Source of the DNA: Spirochaetaceae bacterium
GTDB taxonomy: Bacteria > Spirochaetota > Spirochaetia > B11-G9
Length of the DNA: 44,717 nucleotides
Assembly: GCA_015493635.1 (NCBI GenBank)
Contig: WGCU01000084.1
Coordinates: 1-44,717 of the forward strand
Direction: 5' to 3'
The position numbers and the translations under genes are program-made. Below, piece by piece: positions 17,191-25,816 of this stretch. Within the stretch, counting starts at the first letter, position 1. The number at the start of each line of letters is the position of its first letter. Below the pieces are notes generated by a model, which was given only the letters and a program-made list of their open reading frames with translations, was not told where the DNA came from and ran no database searches.

Positions 17191-18188
17191 TTCTCAACCT
17201 TTATATTCCGGCTCATTAAGAGCAGAATAAATATCCCTGCCCCCAGAAACGAAGTAAAGATTCCCAGGGGGATCTCTCCTGTCAGCAATGTCCGGCTTGC
17301 CATATCACAGATAAGACCGAAAATCCCCCCGAGAACCATACTACCGGGAAGGCTGAACCGCGTATCGGTTTTAAATATTCTCCGGGCTATGTGGGGAATA
17401 ATAAGACCGACCCAGCTGACGATTCCGCTTACGGAAACAATGGCGGCAGTAGCTGCGGTAGCGGTAACAAGAAAGATAATCCGCTCTCTGCCGGGAGCAA
17501 GACCCAGAGAAAAAGCTGTTTCATCATCAAGGCTCAGCACGTTCAGCCGCCACCGCATAAAGAAAAGAATAACAAGAGAAATAAGTGAAACAGGAAAAAT
17601 AGTAAGAAACTCTCTCCAGGTGATGTTCCACAGGCCGCCGAGCATCCAGAAAGTAATCTCGGGGAGTTCACCCATGGGATCAGCTGTATATTTCAGAATT
17701 CCGACACCTGCAGAGAAAAGGGCGGAAACGGCAATCCCCGAAAGAACCAGCCGCAGAACCCAGCCGCCGAACCGTATCCGGCGGGCTATGGTATAGGACA
17801 GGAAAAGACCGCTTACAGCCGCAATAGCCGCTGCCCCCTGAATAATCCACACCGATGATGAAAGAAAAATGATCGAAAACGCCGCACCGAAGGCCGCCCC
17901 CTGGGATACTCCGAGGAAGCCGGGCTCCACAAGAGGATTTGAAAAAATCATCTGAAAAACCATGCCCCCTGAAGAGAGTATCATTCCAAGAAAAAGAGCC
18001 GTTAAGGTTCTCGGCAGCCTTAAATTAAAAACAAGGCTGTGCGCAAGGGGGTCACTGAAGATCAGAGACGGATTCATAACCCCCGGGCGGGGGTATCTGC
18101 CCAGAAAAAGAGAAAAGAAAAAAACCGCGGTAAGGATACAGACAGACAGGAGAATCTTGTGTGAATCTTTTATATTTCTGCTGTCCAT
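17187..18188 (-). CDS. FecCD-family ABC permease
   Basis: 333 residues, hydrophobic throughout, with about nine or ten membrane segments. The characteristic FecCD motifs are present: LRLPRTLTALFLGMILSSGG, NPLVEPGFLGVSQGAAFGAA, SWVGLIIPHIAR, and GEIPLGIFTSFLGAGIFILLL at the C-terminus. It forms the homodimeric membrane channel of a type II importer. It begins 10 nt after the binding-protein stop. Confidence 0.93.
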   Translation of the reverse strand: MDSRNIKDSHKILLSVCILTAVFFFSLFLGRYPRPGVMNPSLIFSDPLAHSLVFNLRLPRTLTALFLGMILSSGGMVFQMIFSNPLVEPGFLGVSQGAAFGAAFSIIFLSSSVWIIQGAAAIAAVSGLFLSYTIARRIRFGGWVLRLVLSGIAVSALFSAGVGILKYTADPMGELPEITFWMLGGLWNITWREFLTIFPVSLISLVILFFMRWRLNVLSLDDETAFSLGLAPGRERIIFLVTATAATAAIVSVSGIVSWVGLIIPHIARRIFKTDTRFSLPGSMVLGGIFGLICDMASRTLLTGEIPLGIFTSFLGAGIFILLLMSRNIKVEK

Positions 18189-18198
18189 CCGCCCCTGT

Positions 18199-19281
18199 TC
18201 ACCAGCCTAATCTCGTTTTGATTTCTTTGTTATACACAGTATCTTTCATAAAATAAAGTTCTTTATAAAAGTTTCTTGTTATTTTTTTATTGTCAAAATC
18301 TTTAAAGAGCACCGGATGTATTTCTTTGGCGAGCCACGCGGCTCCTAAAATCCACCGGCTGTCAGGCTGGTCCCAGCTGTAGAAATCCACAGGAATTGCC
18401 GCAACCTTTTTGTTTTGTACCGCTTTTAATTTTTTCCATCGTGTCGAAGACACTAATGACGCAACTACCTCTTTAACATTCTGCTTGTACGCGGTAACGT
18501 ATATCTGATCAGGATTCCACGCTGCGATTTGTTCAAAATTCACCTTTACCCACCCGTTTCCAGCAGTTTCATGTATCCAAACAGGATCTCCCCCCGCCAT
18601 TTCAACCATTCGGGTCTGGAGCCAGTTCTTTGGAGGCACGTTAAACGCGACTTCTCCGTCCCGGGCGGAATGGTAAAGAAAGAGCACCTTCGGACGTGAT
18701 GAAAGCTTATCGGTACGGGAGGTTATGGAAGAACTCATTGTACGATAGTACGATACTATCTGTTCCGCCCGCCGGGGATCATTAAATACCTGTCCAAGGA
18801 CCTTGAAATCCTTCTCATACAGCTCAGGTGTTTCAAGACTCAAGTATATAACAGGAATTCCCAGCTCGCTTACCGGATTCCCCAGATTCCTTTTTAAATA
18901 ATTTTTCATTATGACAAGATCCGGTTTTGCAGCAGCAATTTGTTCCACACCGGCATTACGTCCAAGTAGTATTTTACCGGAATAATCCGCATCAATAATT
19001 TTGGTAAAATTTCCCCGTCCCTGATTGGTCGCGCCGACACCTACAACCCGCTGCGAGGCCTCCGAAAACATGTAGAGTGCATCGGCAACCATTATGGACG
19101 CTCTTCCCGCAAAAACAATTCTGTCAGGATGCTTTTTTAGCACTACCTCGTTCCCGGTCGAATCTGTAATTTGTATACGCGTGTCTGATTTTGTACCGGA
19201 GGACTCCGGCCTTCCCCCGGCAAACAGGGCCGCAGAAAGAATAAAAATCATAATAAGGACAGGTACTATTTTTTTACTCAT
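18199..19281 (-). CDS. ABC substrate-binding protein, FecB/BtuF-like
   Basis: 360 residues from MSKKIVPV (19281), chosen because GGAG lies 6 nt upstream; an ATG at 19293 has no such site. The signal peptide runs to about AALFAGG, with no Cys at the cleavage site, so a soluble periplasmic protein is predicted rather than a lipoprotein. The class III binding-protein pattern is seen: DSTGNEVVLKKHPDRIV, EQIAAAKPDLVI, and NFEQIAAWNPDQIYV. It delivers ligand to the FecCD-type permease; the ligand is not determinable from sequence. Confidence 0.88.
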   Translation of the reverse strand: MSKKIVPVLIMIFILSAALFAGGRPESSGTKSDTRIQITDSTGNEVVLKKHPDRIVFAGRASIMVADALYMFSEASQRVVGVGATNQGRGNFTKIIDADYSGKILLGRNAGVEQIAAAKPDLVIMKNYLKRNLGNPVSELGIPVIYLSLETPELYEKDFKVLGQVFNDPRRAEQIVSYYRTMSSSITSRTDKLSSRPKVLFLYHSARDGEVAFNVPPKNWLQTRMVEMAGGDPVWIHETAGNGWVKVNFEQIAAWNPDQIYVTAYKQNVKEVVASLVSSTRWKKLKAVQNKKVAAIPVDFYSWDQPDSRWILGAAWLAKEIHPVLFKDFDNKKITRNFYKELYFMKDTVYNKEIKTRLGW

Positions 19282-19290
19282 AAACAACTC

Positions 19291-19314
19291 CATTATATAT
19301 ATAATAATATAATG
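19291..19314. promoter_or_regulatory. AT-rich dyad at the ABC-psuKG transcript start (candidate operator)
   Basis: CATTATAT (19291-19298) and ATATAATG (19307-19314) form a perfect 8-bp dyad with an 8-bp centre. It lies just downstream of the -10, across the predicted start site. The position suits a repressor such as a Fur-superfamily protein, but the sequence is not a standard Fur box. Confidence 0.4.
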
Positions 19315-19316
19315 GG

Positions 19317-19344
19317 ATTATAATACTTTCCGAAAAAGAGTCAA
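19317..19344 (-). promoter_or_regulatory. promoter of the ABC-psuK-psuG operon
   Basis: On the minus strand: TTGACT (19344-19339), 16-bp spacer, TATAAT (19322-19317). It is one of the best sigma70-type matches in the window. Confidence 0.7.
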
Positions 19345-19349
19345 TACAC

Positions 19350-19378
19350 TTCAATACAACCGATGCACAGGGTATACT
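19350..19378 (+). promoter_or_regulatory. pth promoter, near-leaderless
   Basis: TTCAAT (19350-19355), 17 bp, TATACT (19373-19378). A second tandem TATACT follows at once (TATACTG repeated). The ATG is 10 nt after the first -10, predicting a leader of about 4 nt. No Shine-Dalgarno. Confidence 0.45.
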
Positions 19379-19388
19379 GTATACTGTT

Positions 19389-19913
19389 ATGAAATGTATT
19401 GTATTCCCCGGGAATCCCGGAAAACAGTATGAAAAAACCCGGCATAACCTGCCTCAGATGGTGCTGGAAACGTTTATAGGGAATAAAAACCCTGTATGGA
19501 AGAAAAAATTTAATGCTCTCTGGACAAAAATTCAGGACGGAGAAAAAACTGCCATCCTGCTGAAACCGGAAGTTTTTATGAATAACACTGGGAAAAGTGT
19601 ACAGAGTGCCGCTGCCTTTTTCAAAATTGGAATAGAAGATATCATTGTCCTCCATGATGATATTGAACTCCCCTTCGGTCATTTTGCTCTCAAAAAGGGA
19701 GGCGGCGCTGCCGGACATAACGGTCTTCGTTCCATAATACAAACCATGGGCAGCAAAAACTTTTACCGGCTGCGGTTGGGAGTTTCAAGGCCGGCACGAG
19801 GAACTGTTGCTTCGTATGTTCTGGGCCGGTTTACCCCGGAAGAAGAAGCTGAGCTTCCTGATTTTACCCGGGCTGCCTCAGACTACCTCAGTGAACATTT
19901 TCGGGAATCATAA
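19389..19913 (+). CDS. pth: peptidyl-tRNA hydrolase
   Basis: 174 residues, slightly short for bacterial Pth (about 190). GNPGKQYEKTRHN holds the catalytic His19. KPEVFMNNTGKSV, HDDIELPFG and GHNGLRSI carry the other active-site Asn and Asp residues. Departures from consensus: the Gly of HNxG is Pro, and the GGxGGHNG loop reads GGGAAGHNG. The essential residues remain, so it should recycle peptidyl-tRNA released from stalled ribosomes. Confidence 0.92.
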   Translation: MKCIVFPGNPGKQYEKTRHNLPQMVLETFIGNKNPVWKKKFNALWTKIQDGEKTAILLKPEVFMNNTGKSVQSAAAFFKIGIEDIIVLHDDIELPFGHFALKKGGGAAGHNGLRSIIQTMGSKNFYRLRLGVSRPARGTVASYVLGRFTPEEEAELPDFTRAASDYLSEHFRES

Positions 19914-19931
19914 AAGGTATGTTCTGACTAT

Positions 19932-19946
19932 TGAAACATCGTTTCA
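19932..19946. promoter_or_regulatory. perfect palindrome upstream of ptb-buk (candidate operator)
   Basis: TGAAAC-ATC-GTTTCA, a 6-bp dyad with a 3-bp centre, lies between pth and ptb. A promoter reading TTGCTT (19951-19956), 18 bp, TATAGA (19975-19980) follows. An upstream position suggests an activator, or a weak hairpin ending the pth transcript. Confidence 0.4.
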
Positions 19947-20002
19947 TATTTTGCTTGTAATATTACGGATATCGTATAGAATGTAAGGGAGGGAGGATAT
20001 TA

Positions 20003-20917
20003 ATGATTAAAAATTTTCATGACCTCTATGCCCATCTTTCCGATACAGACCCCCTGAGAGTGGCTGTTGCTTCGGCGGATGATGAAGATGTACTCCGTGC
20101 GGTACAGGCTGCTGCTGAGAAAAAACTGATTATACCGGTACTGGCAGGAAACACCGGGAAAATCTCCGGAATCCTTAAAAATATCAACTATCACTTCACA
20201 GGAGAAATGGTGGATTCCCCGGATCCTGAAACGACAGCTGAAATTTGTGTAAAGATGGTTTCTTCGGGGAAGGCAGATATTCTTATGAAAGGGCTCATGG
20301 CTTCTTCGACACTTTTGAAGGCCGTTCTTAACAGAGAATGGGGGCTACGTTCAGGTCAACTTTTAAGCCATGTCGGTTTTATACAACCCCAGAATATGGA
20401 TAAAATTATCATGATTACTGATGGAGGTATGAATATAGCACCCGATCTGAATCAGAAAAAAAGCATACTTATGAATGCGGTAGAAATTGCGCATAGTCTG
20501 CTTGTGGATAATCCCATGGTTGCCGCGTTAAGCGCGGTAGAAACCGTTAATGAAGCAATGCGGTCTTCAGTTGATGCTGCTCTCCTGACCCGGATGAACG
20601 AACGGGGACAGATATCAGGGTGCACGGTTGACGGGCCTCTTGCCATGGACAATGCTGTATCTGCTGAAGCAGCGGCTCATAAAGGTATCAAAAGCCCTGT
20701 GGCGGGAAACGCGGATATTCTTCTTGTTCCGAATGTAGAAACCGGAAATGCTGCGTACAAAATTCTTCACTACTTCAGCAATGCCCGGTTTGCGGGACTC
20801 ATCGCAGGTGCATCCGCACCGATTGTTCTCACATCAAGAAGCGACAGTTCAGAATCTAAACAGAATTCCATTGCTCTCGCGGCATTTATTGCCGCACATA
20901 AAAGGAGAAAAACATGA
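20003..20917 (+). CDS. ptb: phosphate butyryltransferase (PTA/PTB family)
   Basis: 304 residues. The phosphate acyltransferase fold shows ADILMKGLMASSTLLKAVLN, SHVGFIQPQNMDKIIMITDGGMNIAPDLNQK, and DILLVPNVETGNAAYKIL, followed by a FAGLIAGASAPIVLTSRSD segment. With the next gene, butyrate kinase, it converts butyryl-CoA (or branched-chain acyl-CoA) to butyryl-phosphate. The Shine-Dalgarno (GGGAGGGAGG) is strong. The 4-nt overlap with buk supports an operon. Confidence 0.92.
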   Translation: MIKNFHDLYAHLSDTDPLRVAVASADDEDVLRAVQAAAEKKLIIPVLAGNTGKISGILKNINYHFTGEMVDSPDPETTAEICVKMVSSGKADILMKGLMASSTLLKAVLNREWGLRSGQLLSHVGFIQPQNMDKIIMITDGGMNIAPDLNQKKSILMNAVEIAHSLLVDNPMVAALSAVETVNEAMRSSVDAALLTRMNERGQISGCTVDGPLAMDNAVSAEAAAHKGIKSPVAGNADILLVPNVETGNAAYKILHYFSNARFAGLIAGASAPIVLTSRSDSSESKQNSIALAAFIAAHKRRKT

Positions 20918-21975
20918 AAATACTTGTTATTAACCCCGGTTCAACATCAACAAAGATAGCTGTCTATGAAAACCGGCAGGAACTGATGCAGAAGACAATC
21001 CGACACAGCCATGACGATCTGGCAGCGTTCAGCTCTATTGGAGATCAGTACCCCTTCAGAGTAAAAATAATTGAAAAGGCTCTGCGTGAAGAAGGTATTA
21101 AAGAAGAGGATCTTTCCGCTGTCATCGGAAGAGGAGGTCTCCTAAAACCAATTCCCGGGGGTGTATGGAACGTAAGCAAAAAAATGCTGGAAGATCTGAA
21201 AAAGGGAGTAATGGGAGAACACGCATCAAATCTGGGAGGCATTATAGCCTATAACATAGCAGAAACAGAACATATCCCCGCGTTTATAGCTGATCCCGTT
21301 GTCGTTGATGAGATGGAGCCTGAAGCACGAATTGCCGGGCATCCTGATTTTACGAGACTTTCCATTTTTCATGCCCTTAACCAGAAAGCCTCCGCCCGGA
21401 AAGCTGCAGCAGAGCTCGGAAAAAAATATGAAACATGCAATTTCATCGTTGCCCATATGGGAGGTGGAATTTCTGTCGGCGCCCACAGGAAAGGCAGCGT
21501 TATTGACGTAAACAATGCTCTTAACGGCGATGGTCCCTTCTCGCCGGAACGGAGCGGCGGGCTTCCTGCCGGACAACTCGTGAAAATGTGCTTTAGCGGT
21601 ACCTTTTCAGAATCAGAAATGATGAAAAAAATTAAGGGTAACGGCGGTTTAAAAGCGTATCTTGGAACTGCAGATGGAAATGAGGTTGAAGAGCGTATAA
21701 AAAAAGGAGATACCGAAGCAGCTCTTATTATGAATGCTATGGGTTACCAGATTGCAAAAGAAATAGGAGCCCTTGGTGCAGTTCTGAAGGGGGAAATTGA
21801 TAGTATTATCCTTACCGGCGGTCTGGCATACAGTGATATTCTTGTACAAAACATAAAGAACCATGTTTCATTCCTCGGAAAAGTTCTCGTCTATCCTGGC
21901 GAAAACGAGATGGAAGCACTCCGTGACGGAGCCCTCCGTATTCTATTAAAGGAAGAGAAAGCACAGGAATATTAA
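20914..21975 (+). CDS. buk: butyrate kinase
   Basis: 353 residues of the acetate/butyrate kinase (ASKHA) fold. Signatures are LVINPGSTSTKIAVY at the N-terminus, FIVAHMGGGISVGAH in the middle, DGPFSPERSGGLP, and IILTGGLAYS near the C-terminus. It makes ATP from butyryl-phosphate and ADP. Length is typical. Overlap with ptb as ATGA, plus AAAGGAG, supports co-expression. Substrate could equally be isobutyrate or isovalerate from branched-chain amino acids. Confidence 0.94.
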   Translation: MKILVINPGSTSTKIAVYENRQELMQKTIRHSHDDLAAFSSIGDQYPFRVKIIEKALREEGIKEEDLSAVIGRGGLLKPIPGGVWNVSKKMLEDLKKGVMGEHASNLGGIIAYNIAETEHIPAFIADPVVVDEMEPEARIAGHPDFTRLSIFHALNQKASARKAAAELGKKYETCNFIVAHMGGGISVGAHRKGSVIDVNNALNGDGPFSPERSGGLPAGQLVKMCFSGTFSESEMMKKIKGNGGLKAYLGTADGNEVEERIKKGDTEAALIMNAMGYQIAKEIGALGAVLKGEIDSIILTGGLAYSDILVQNIKNHVSFLGKVLVYPGENEMEALRDGALRILLKEEKAQEY

Positions 21976-22037
21976 TTCCCTATTCCCTCTTGCGGTTACG
22001 GATTATATTTCCTATGCTTCTGGTAAGGAGTAGGAAA

Positions 22038-22601
22038 ATGCTCGTAGAGGCGGAGATATGGACAATAGCACGTACGGAACAGGGAAATGCCGTACTCGTC
22101 CGCCCTGTGGGTGCAGATTCTGCTGTTCCCATTTTTATCGGGCAGCTGGAAGCACAGTCCATACTCATAGGGATAGGAAATGTACCGATGCCGAGACCAT
22201 TAACACATGATCTCTTTGTCTCACTTTTTAAAACGCTTGCTGTCAGTATTGATAAAATAGAAATTACTTCCTTGAAAGAGGGTACCTTTTTTTCCAGAAT
22301 TATTTTACACTATGGAGGGGAAGAGATCTCAGTTGATTCACGTCCCTCTGATGCTTTGGGAATAGCTGCACGGACGAAGTGTCCTATTTTTATAGATGAG
22401 CGTATTGTTGATGAAGCAGGGGTACAGTTAAGTACTATCACTGAAAAGGCTCCTCCAACAGAAAAAGAAGTTATAGAATCAAAACTTGCACTGCTTAAAG
22501 GGGAACTGGAGAGAGCAATTGAAGTTGAAAATTATGAAGAGGCAGCACACCTCAGAGACAAAATAAAAAAACTACATGAGGAACTAAATAAAAATAAATG
22601 A
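22038..22601 (+). CDS. bifunctional nuclease (DUF151) domain protein with UVR motif
   Basis: 187 residues from MLVEAEIWTI, with AAGGAG 7 nt upstream; an in-frame ATG at 21990 lacks this. The BFN domain covers about 1-135: AVPIFIGQLEAQSILIGI, RPLTHDLFVSLF, SVDSRPSDALGIAARTKCPIF. Residues about 152-187 form a UvrB/UvrC motif (AIEVENYEEAAHLRDKIKKL). Related plant and Thermotoga proteins have DNase/RNase activity; the UVR motif mediates protein contacts. The stop overlaps the next gene's ATG. Confidence 0.88.
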   Translation: MLVEAEIWTIARTEQGNAVLVRPVGADSAVPIFIGQLEAQSILIGIGNVPMPRPLTHDLFVSLFKTLAVSIDKIEITSLKEGTFFSRIILHYGGEEISVDSRPSDALGIAARTKCPIFIDERIVDEAGVQLSTITEKAPPTEKEVIESKLALLKGELERAIEVENYEEAAHLRDKIKKLHEELNKNK

Positions 22602-25600
22602 GAATTTATAAAAACAGTGCACCTGATATTAAAGATCTACAAAGCTTTACTGCACACAGCCGTCTTACAAAAGCGGAAAATATAGCGCTTCTCCTTCTTG
22701 ATGACATCTTCCATTATGTACTGAACCGTTATCTAAAGGATCTTCCGGAAAAATCAAGGGAATCATTAAGGGAACATATAGATGTTACTCTTGGAGCTGT
22801 AAACAGCAGCACACTATTCAGTATTTTTTCCGATAATTTTAACCAACTTGTTCATCAGTCGCCTACACCTCCTTATGACATTGATGATCTGCTTCTTCTA
22901 TGGATTACTAATCAAAATCCCGTGATACACAGAATAACCAATCTTTTTAATGATTCACTTCTCTATAAGAAAACAAAATATAAAGCTGCCATTGAAGAAA
23001 CATACCGTTTTTTTAACCGTTTTGAAGGTTTTGGACCGGACGCTTTGAACATCATTGATTTTCTGCTGCAGCCGGGATTAAAAGCTCCTGGAAGTCTCGA
23101 AGAACAACTTCTCTATATCCTGGAAAACTGGGGTGACTATATCGGTGAGTTCAGGACAAGACTACTCCGTGGAGTAGATTTTTTAAAGGAAGAACACAAA
23201 TCCCAATTCCCGCCGGGACCGGGACTATCTTATGCACTGTCCTACACAGGAGATTTCGAGGGGGGAGGATTCAGTGATGATACTCCGTGGATGCCTAATG
23301 TTGTCATGATTGCAAAAAGCACTCTCGTATGGCTCGATCAGCTCTCAAAAAAATACCAACGGCTCATTCACCGTCTTGACGAAATTCCTGATGAAGAACT
23401 TGAACTTTTAGCTGACAGAGGAATAAATACGCTCTGGCTTATCGGCCTGTGGGAACGCAGTAACGCCTCAAAAAGAATTAAAAATATGTGCGGTAATCCT
23501 GAAGCTGAATCATCCGCATACTCACTTAAAAACTATGAAATTGCTGCTGAAATAGGAGGATGGGAGGCTCTTAATACACTAAAGAGCCGTTGTTATGCCT
23601 GCGGATTACGCCTTGCCAGTGATATGGTGCCTAATCATACAGGAATTGATTCTGACTGGATGATGGATCATCCTGACCGTTTTATACAGCTGCCTTATTC
23701 TCCCTATCCAGGATACACCTTTAACGGAACGAATCTATCCCCCCGGTCTGATACAGGTATTTTCCTTGAAGATCATTATTACGATAAAACAGACGCCGCG
23801 GTGGTGTTTAAATATGTTCATTATCCGACAAATACTATCCGCTATATCTACCACGGGAATGACGGTACTTCCATGCCGTGGAACGATACTGCTCAGCTTA
23901 ATTATCTTGACCCGGATGTGCGTGAAGCGGTTATTCAGACAATTCTTCATGTAGCACGCAGTTTTCCCGTTATCCGATTCGACGCTGCAATGACCCTTGC
24001 AAAAAAACATGTTCAGAGGCTCTGGTATCCCGCACCCGGTACCGGGGGTGATATTCCAAGCAGAGCGGAACACGGTATGACAAGAGAGGAATTCAACAGG
24101 GTAATGCCCCGGGAATTCTGGAGGGAAGTGGTCGACCGTATAGCAGCGGAAGTTCCTGACACGCTTCTGCTGGCAGAGGCTTTCTGGATGATGGAAGGGT
24201 ACTTTGTAAAAACCCTCGGCATGCACAGAGTGTATAACAGTGCTTTTATGAATATGCTTAAATCAGAGGAAAACGGGAAATTTAAAGAATCAATAAAGAA
24301 CACCCTCCATTTTGATCCGGAGATTTTAAAACGGTTTGTCAACTTTATGAATAATCCTGATGAAGAGACGGCTGTAGAACAGTTCGGAAAGGGAGACAAG
24401 TATTTTGGTATCTGTACAATGATGATTACCATGCCGGGACTTCCCATGTTCGGACACGGACAGATCGAGGGTTTTAGAGAGAAGTACGGGATGGAGTACC
24501 GTAGAGCATATCTGAACGAAACCCCCGATGAAGGTTTTGTAGCCCGGCACAATAAAGATATATTCCCTCTCCTGAAAAAGAGGGCACTTTTCTCTGAGTC
24601 AAAGTACTTCCTTCTTTACGATCTTATAGCGCCGGACAATTCGGTTAATGAAAATGTTTTTATATGGTCCAACAAGTACAGAAATCAGTACTCTCTTGCA
24701 GCATACAACAACAGCCCGTACGACGCTTCAGGCCGTATTTACCAGTCAGCTCCTAAAAATATCAGCACTTCGGAAGAAGCAAATACTGTCGAAATCATTT
24801 TCCCACGGGCACTTGATCTGCAGGGGCAGGGGAATGAATATGTATATTTTACAGAATTTCATTCCGGACTTACCTATATACGAAGTGCTGCGGATCTTTA
24901 CAAAAACGGATTATTTATTCAGCTTTCCCCCTATGGCAGCCACGTATTTCTCGATTTCATAACAGTCTTTGATGAAGACGGTACATGGAAAAGCGCTACA
25001 GACCGCCTTAACGGCAGCGGGACAGCTGATATACACCGGTTTAAAAGGAAACTTTTTCTGGAACCGGCTGGAAAAGTCATACAACGCTTTTTTACACAAA
25101 ATAGAACAGCCGGGATAATAAGCCCGGACAAGAGTTTTATCGATACCTTTACATCGGATTTTGAAGCTTTCTGTCTTACGCTGAAATCACTGGAATTTAT
25201 TGACGGAGAAATACAACAGGCGCTTTTGCGTACTTTCCATAACCGGCTGGATAGATATCTCAATATAATACAGCAGAAAACAGATGTTCAGGTTCAGTAC
25301 ATCACAAGAGGTATGACAATAATGCCTGAGTCTCCGGCCCTTTTAACGGCCTGGTTTATACTGTCACCTCTGCAGGTTATTTTCCCGGGAAAGGGATTCC
25401 TCGCTGAAATGTCTGAACTGGCAGAAGATATGGGGGTACCTTCTCTTTTGGAACAGAGTTTTTCTCCCCTCAACCTTACTTCTTCCGAAGCAGCAGAAGT
25501 TAGATCCCTTTTTGCATTCATCACAGGTTTTCAGAGTAAACCTTCTTCTGACTCTTATTCATTACTGCATTCCATCCTCGAAATTGAAGACGTTAAAACC

Positions 25601-25801
25601 TACTGTGCTCTTAATACCTGGAAAGAAACGGAATACTTCAAACGTGAATCTTTTCAAACGCTGACATGGTGGGTACACCTGCTGTTACTGCTGAACAACG
25701 GGAATACCGCAGCTGCTGAAAGAATATGTGCATCATGGATTGAAAGTGAAGAAATTTCCAACAGTGAAACAGATAAACTACTGGAACATTGCAGGATTTG
25801 A
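22598..25801 (+). CDS. large GH13 (alpha-amylase family) protein
   Basis: 1067 residues with no signal peptide, so cytosolic. Residues 1-220 are an unassigned helical extension. The GH13 barrel spans about 225-720: region I SDMVPNHTG (341-349), region II VIRFDAAM with nucleophile D462, region III LLLAEAFW with acid/base E527, region IV NFMNNPDEET with D588 but Pro587 where His is usual. A C-terminal part (about 790-1067) has no recognised domain. All three catalytic acids remain, so activity on an alpha-glucan is likely; hydrolase versus transferase cannot be decided. It overlaps the BFN-UVR gene by 4 nt. Confidence 0.85.
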   Translation: MRIYKNSAPDIKDLQSFTAHSRLTKAENIALLLLDDIFHYVLNRYLKDLPEKSRESLREHIDVTLGAVNSSTLFSIFSDNFNQLVHQSPTPPYDIDDLLLLWITNQNPVIHRITNLFNDSLLYKKTKYKAAIEETYRFFNRFEGFGPDALNIIDFLLQPGLKAPGSLEEQLLYILENWGDYIGEFRTRLLRGVDFLKEEHKSQFPPGPGLSYALSYTGDFEGGGFSDDTPWMPNVVMIAKSTLVWLDQLSKKYQRLIHRLDEIPDEELELLADRGINTLWLIGLWERSNASKRIKNMCGNPEAESSAYSLKNYEIAAEIGGWEALNTLKSRCYACGLRLASDMVPNHTGIDSDWMMDHPDRFIQLPYSPYPGYTFNGTNLSPRSDTGIFLEDHYYDKTDAAVVFKYVHYPTNTIRYIYHGNDGTSMPWNDTAQLNYLDPDVREAVIQTILHVARSFPVIRFDAAMTLAKKHVQRLWYPAPGTGGDIPSRAEHGMTREEFNRVMPREFWREVVDRIAAEVPDTLLLAEAFWMMEGYFVKTLGMHRVYNSAFMNMLKSEENGKFKESIKNTLHFDPEILKRFVNFMNNPDEETAVEQFGKGDKYFGICTMMITMPGLPMFGHGQIEGFREKYGMEYRRAYLNETPDEGFVARHNKDIFPLLKKRALFSESKYFLLYDLIAPDNSVNENVFIWSNKYRNQYSLAAYNNSPYDASGRIYQSAPKNISTSEEANTVEIIFPRALDLQGQGNEYVYFTEFHSGLTYIRSAADLYKNGLFIQLSPYGSHVFLDFITVFDEDGTWKSATDRLNGSGTADIHRFKRKLFLEPAGKVIQRFFTQNRTAGIISPDKSFIDTFTSDFEAFCLTLKSLEFIDGEIQQALLRTFHNRLDRYLNIIQQKTDVQVQYITRGMTIMPESPALLTAWFILSPLQVIFPGKGFLAEMSELAEDMGVPSLLEQSFSPLNLTSSEAAEVRSLFAFITGFQSKPSSDSYSLLHSILEIEDVKTYCALNTWKETEYFKRESFQTLTWWVHLLLLLNNGNTAAAERICASWIESEEISNSETDKLLEHCRI

Positions 25802-25804
25802 CGT

Positions 25805-25810
25805 TACTAT
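25805..25810 (+). promoter_or_regulatory. possible -10 close to the SDR start
   Basis: TACTAT lies 6 nt before the ATG at 25817, with TGGAAC (25782-25787) 17 bp upstream, inside the GH13 3' end. No Shine-Dalgarno is clear. Read-through from GH13 is an alternative. Confidence 0.3.
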
Positions 25811-25816
25811 GAACGG

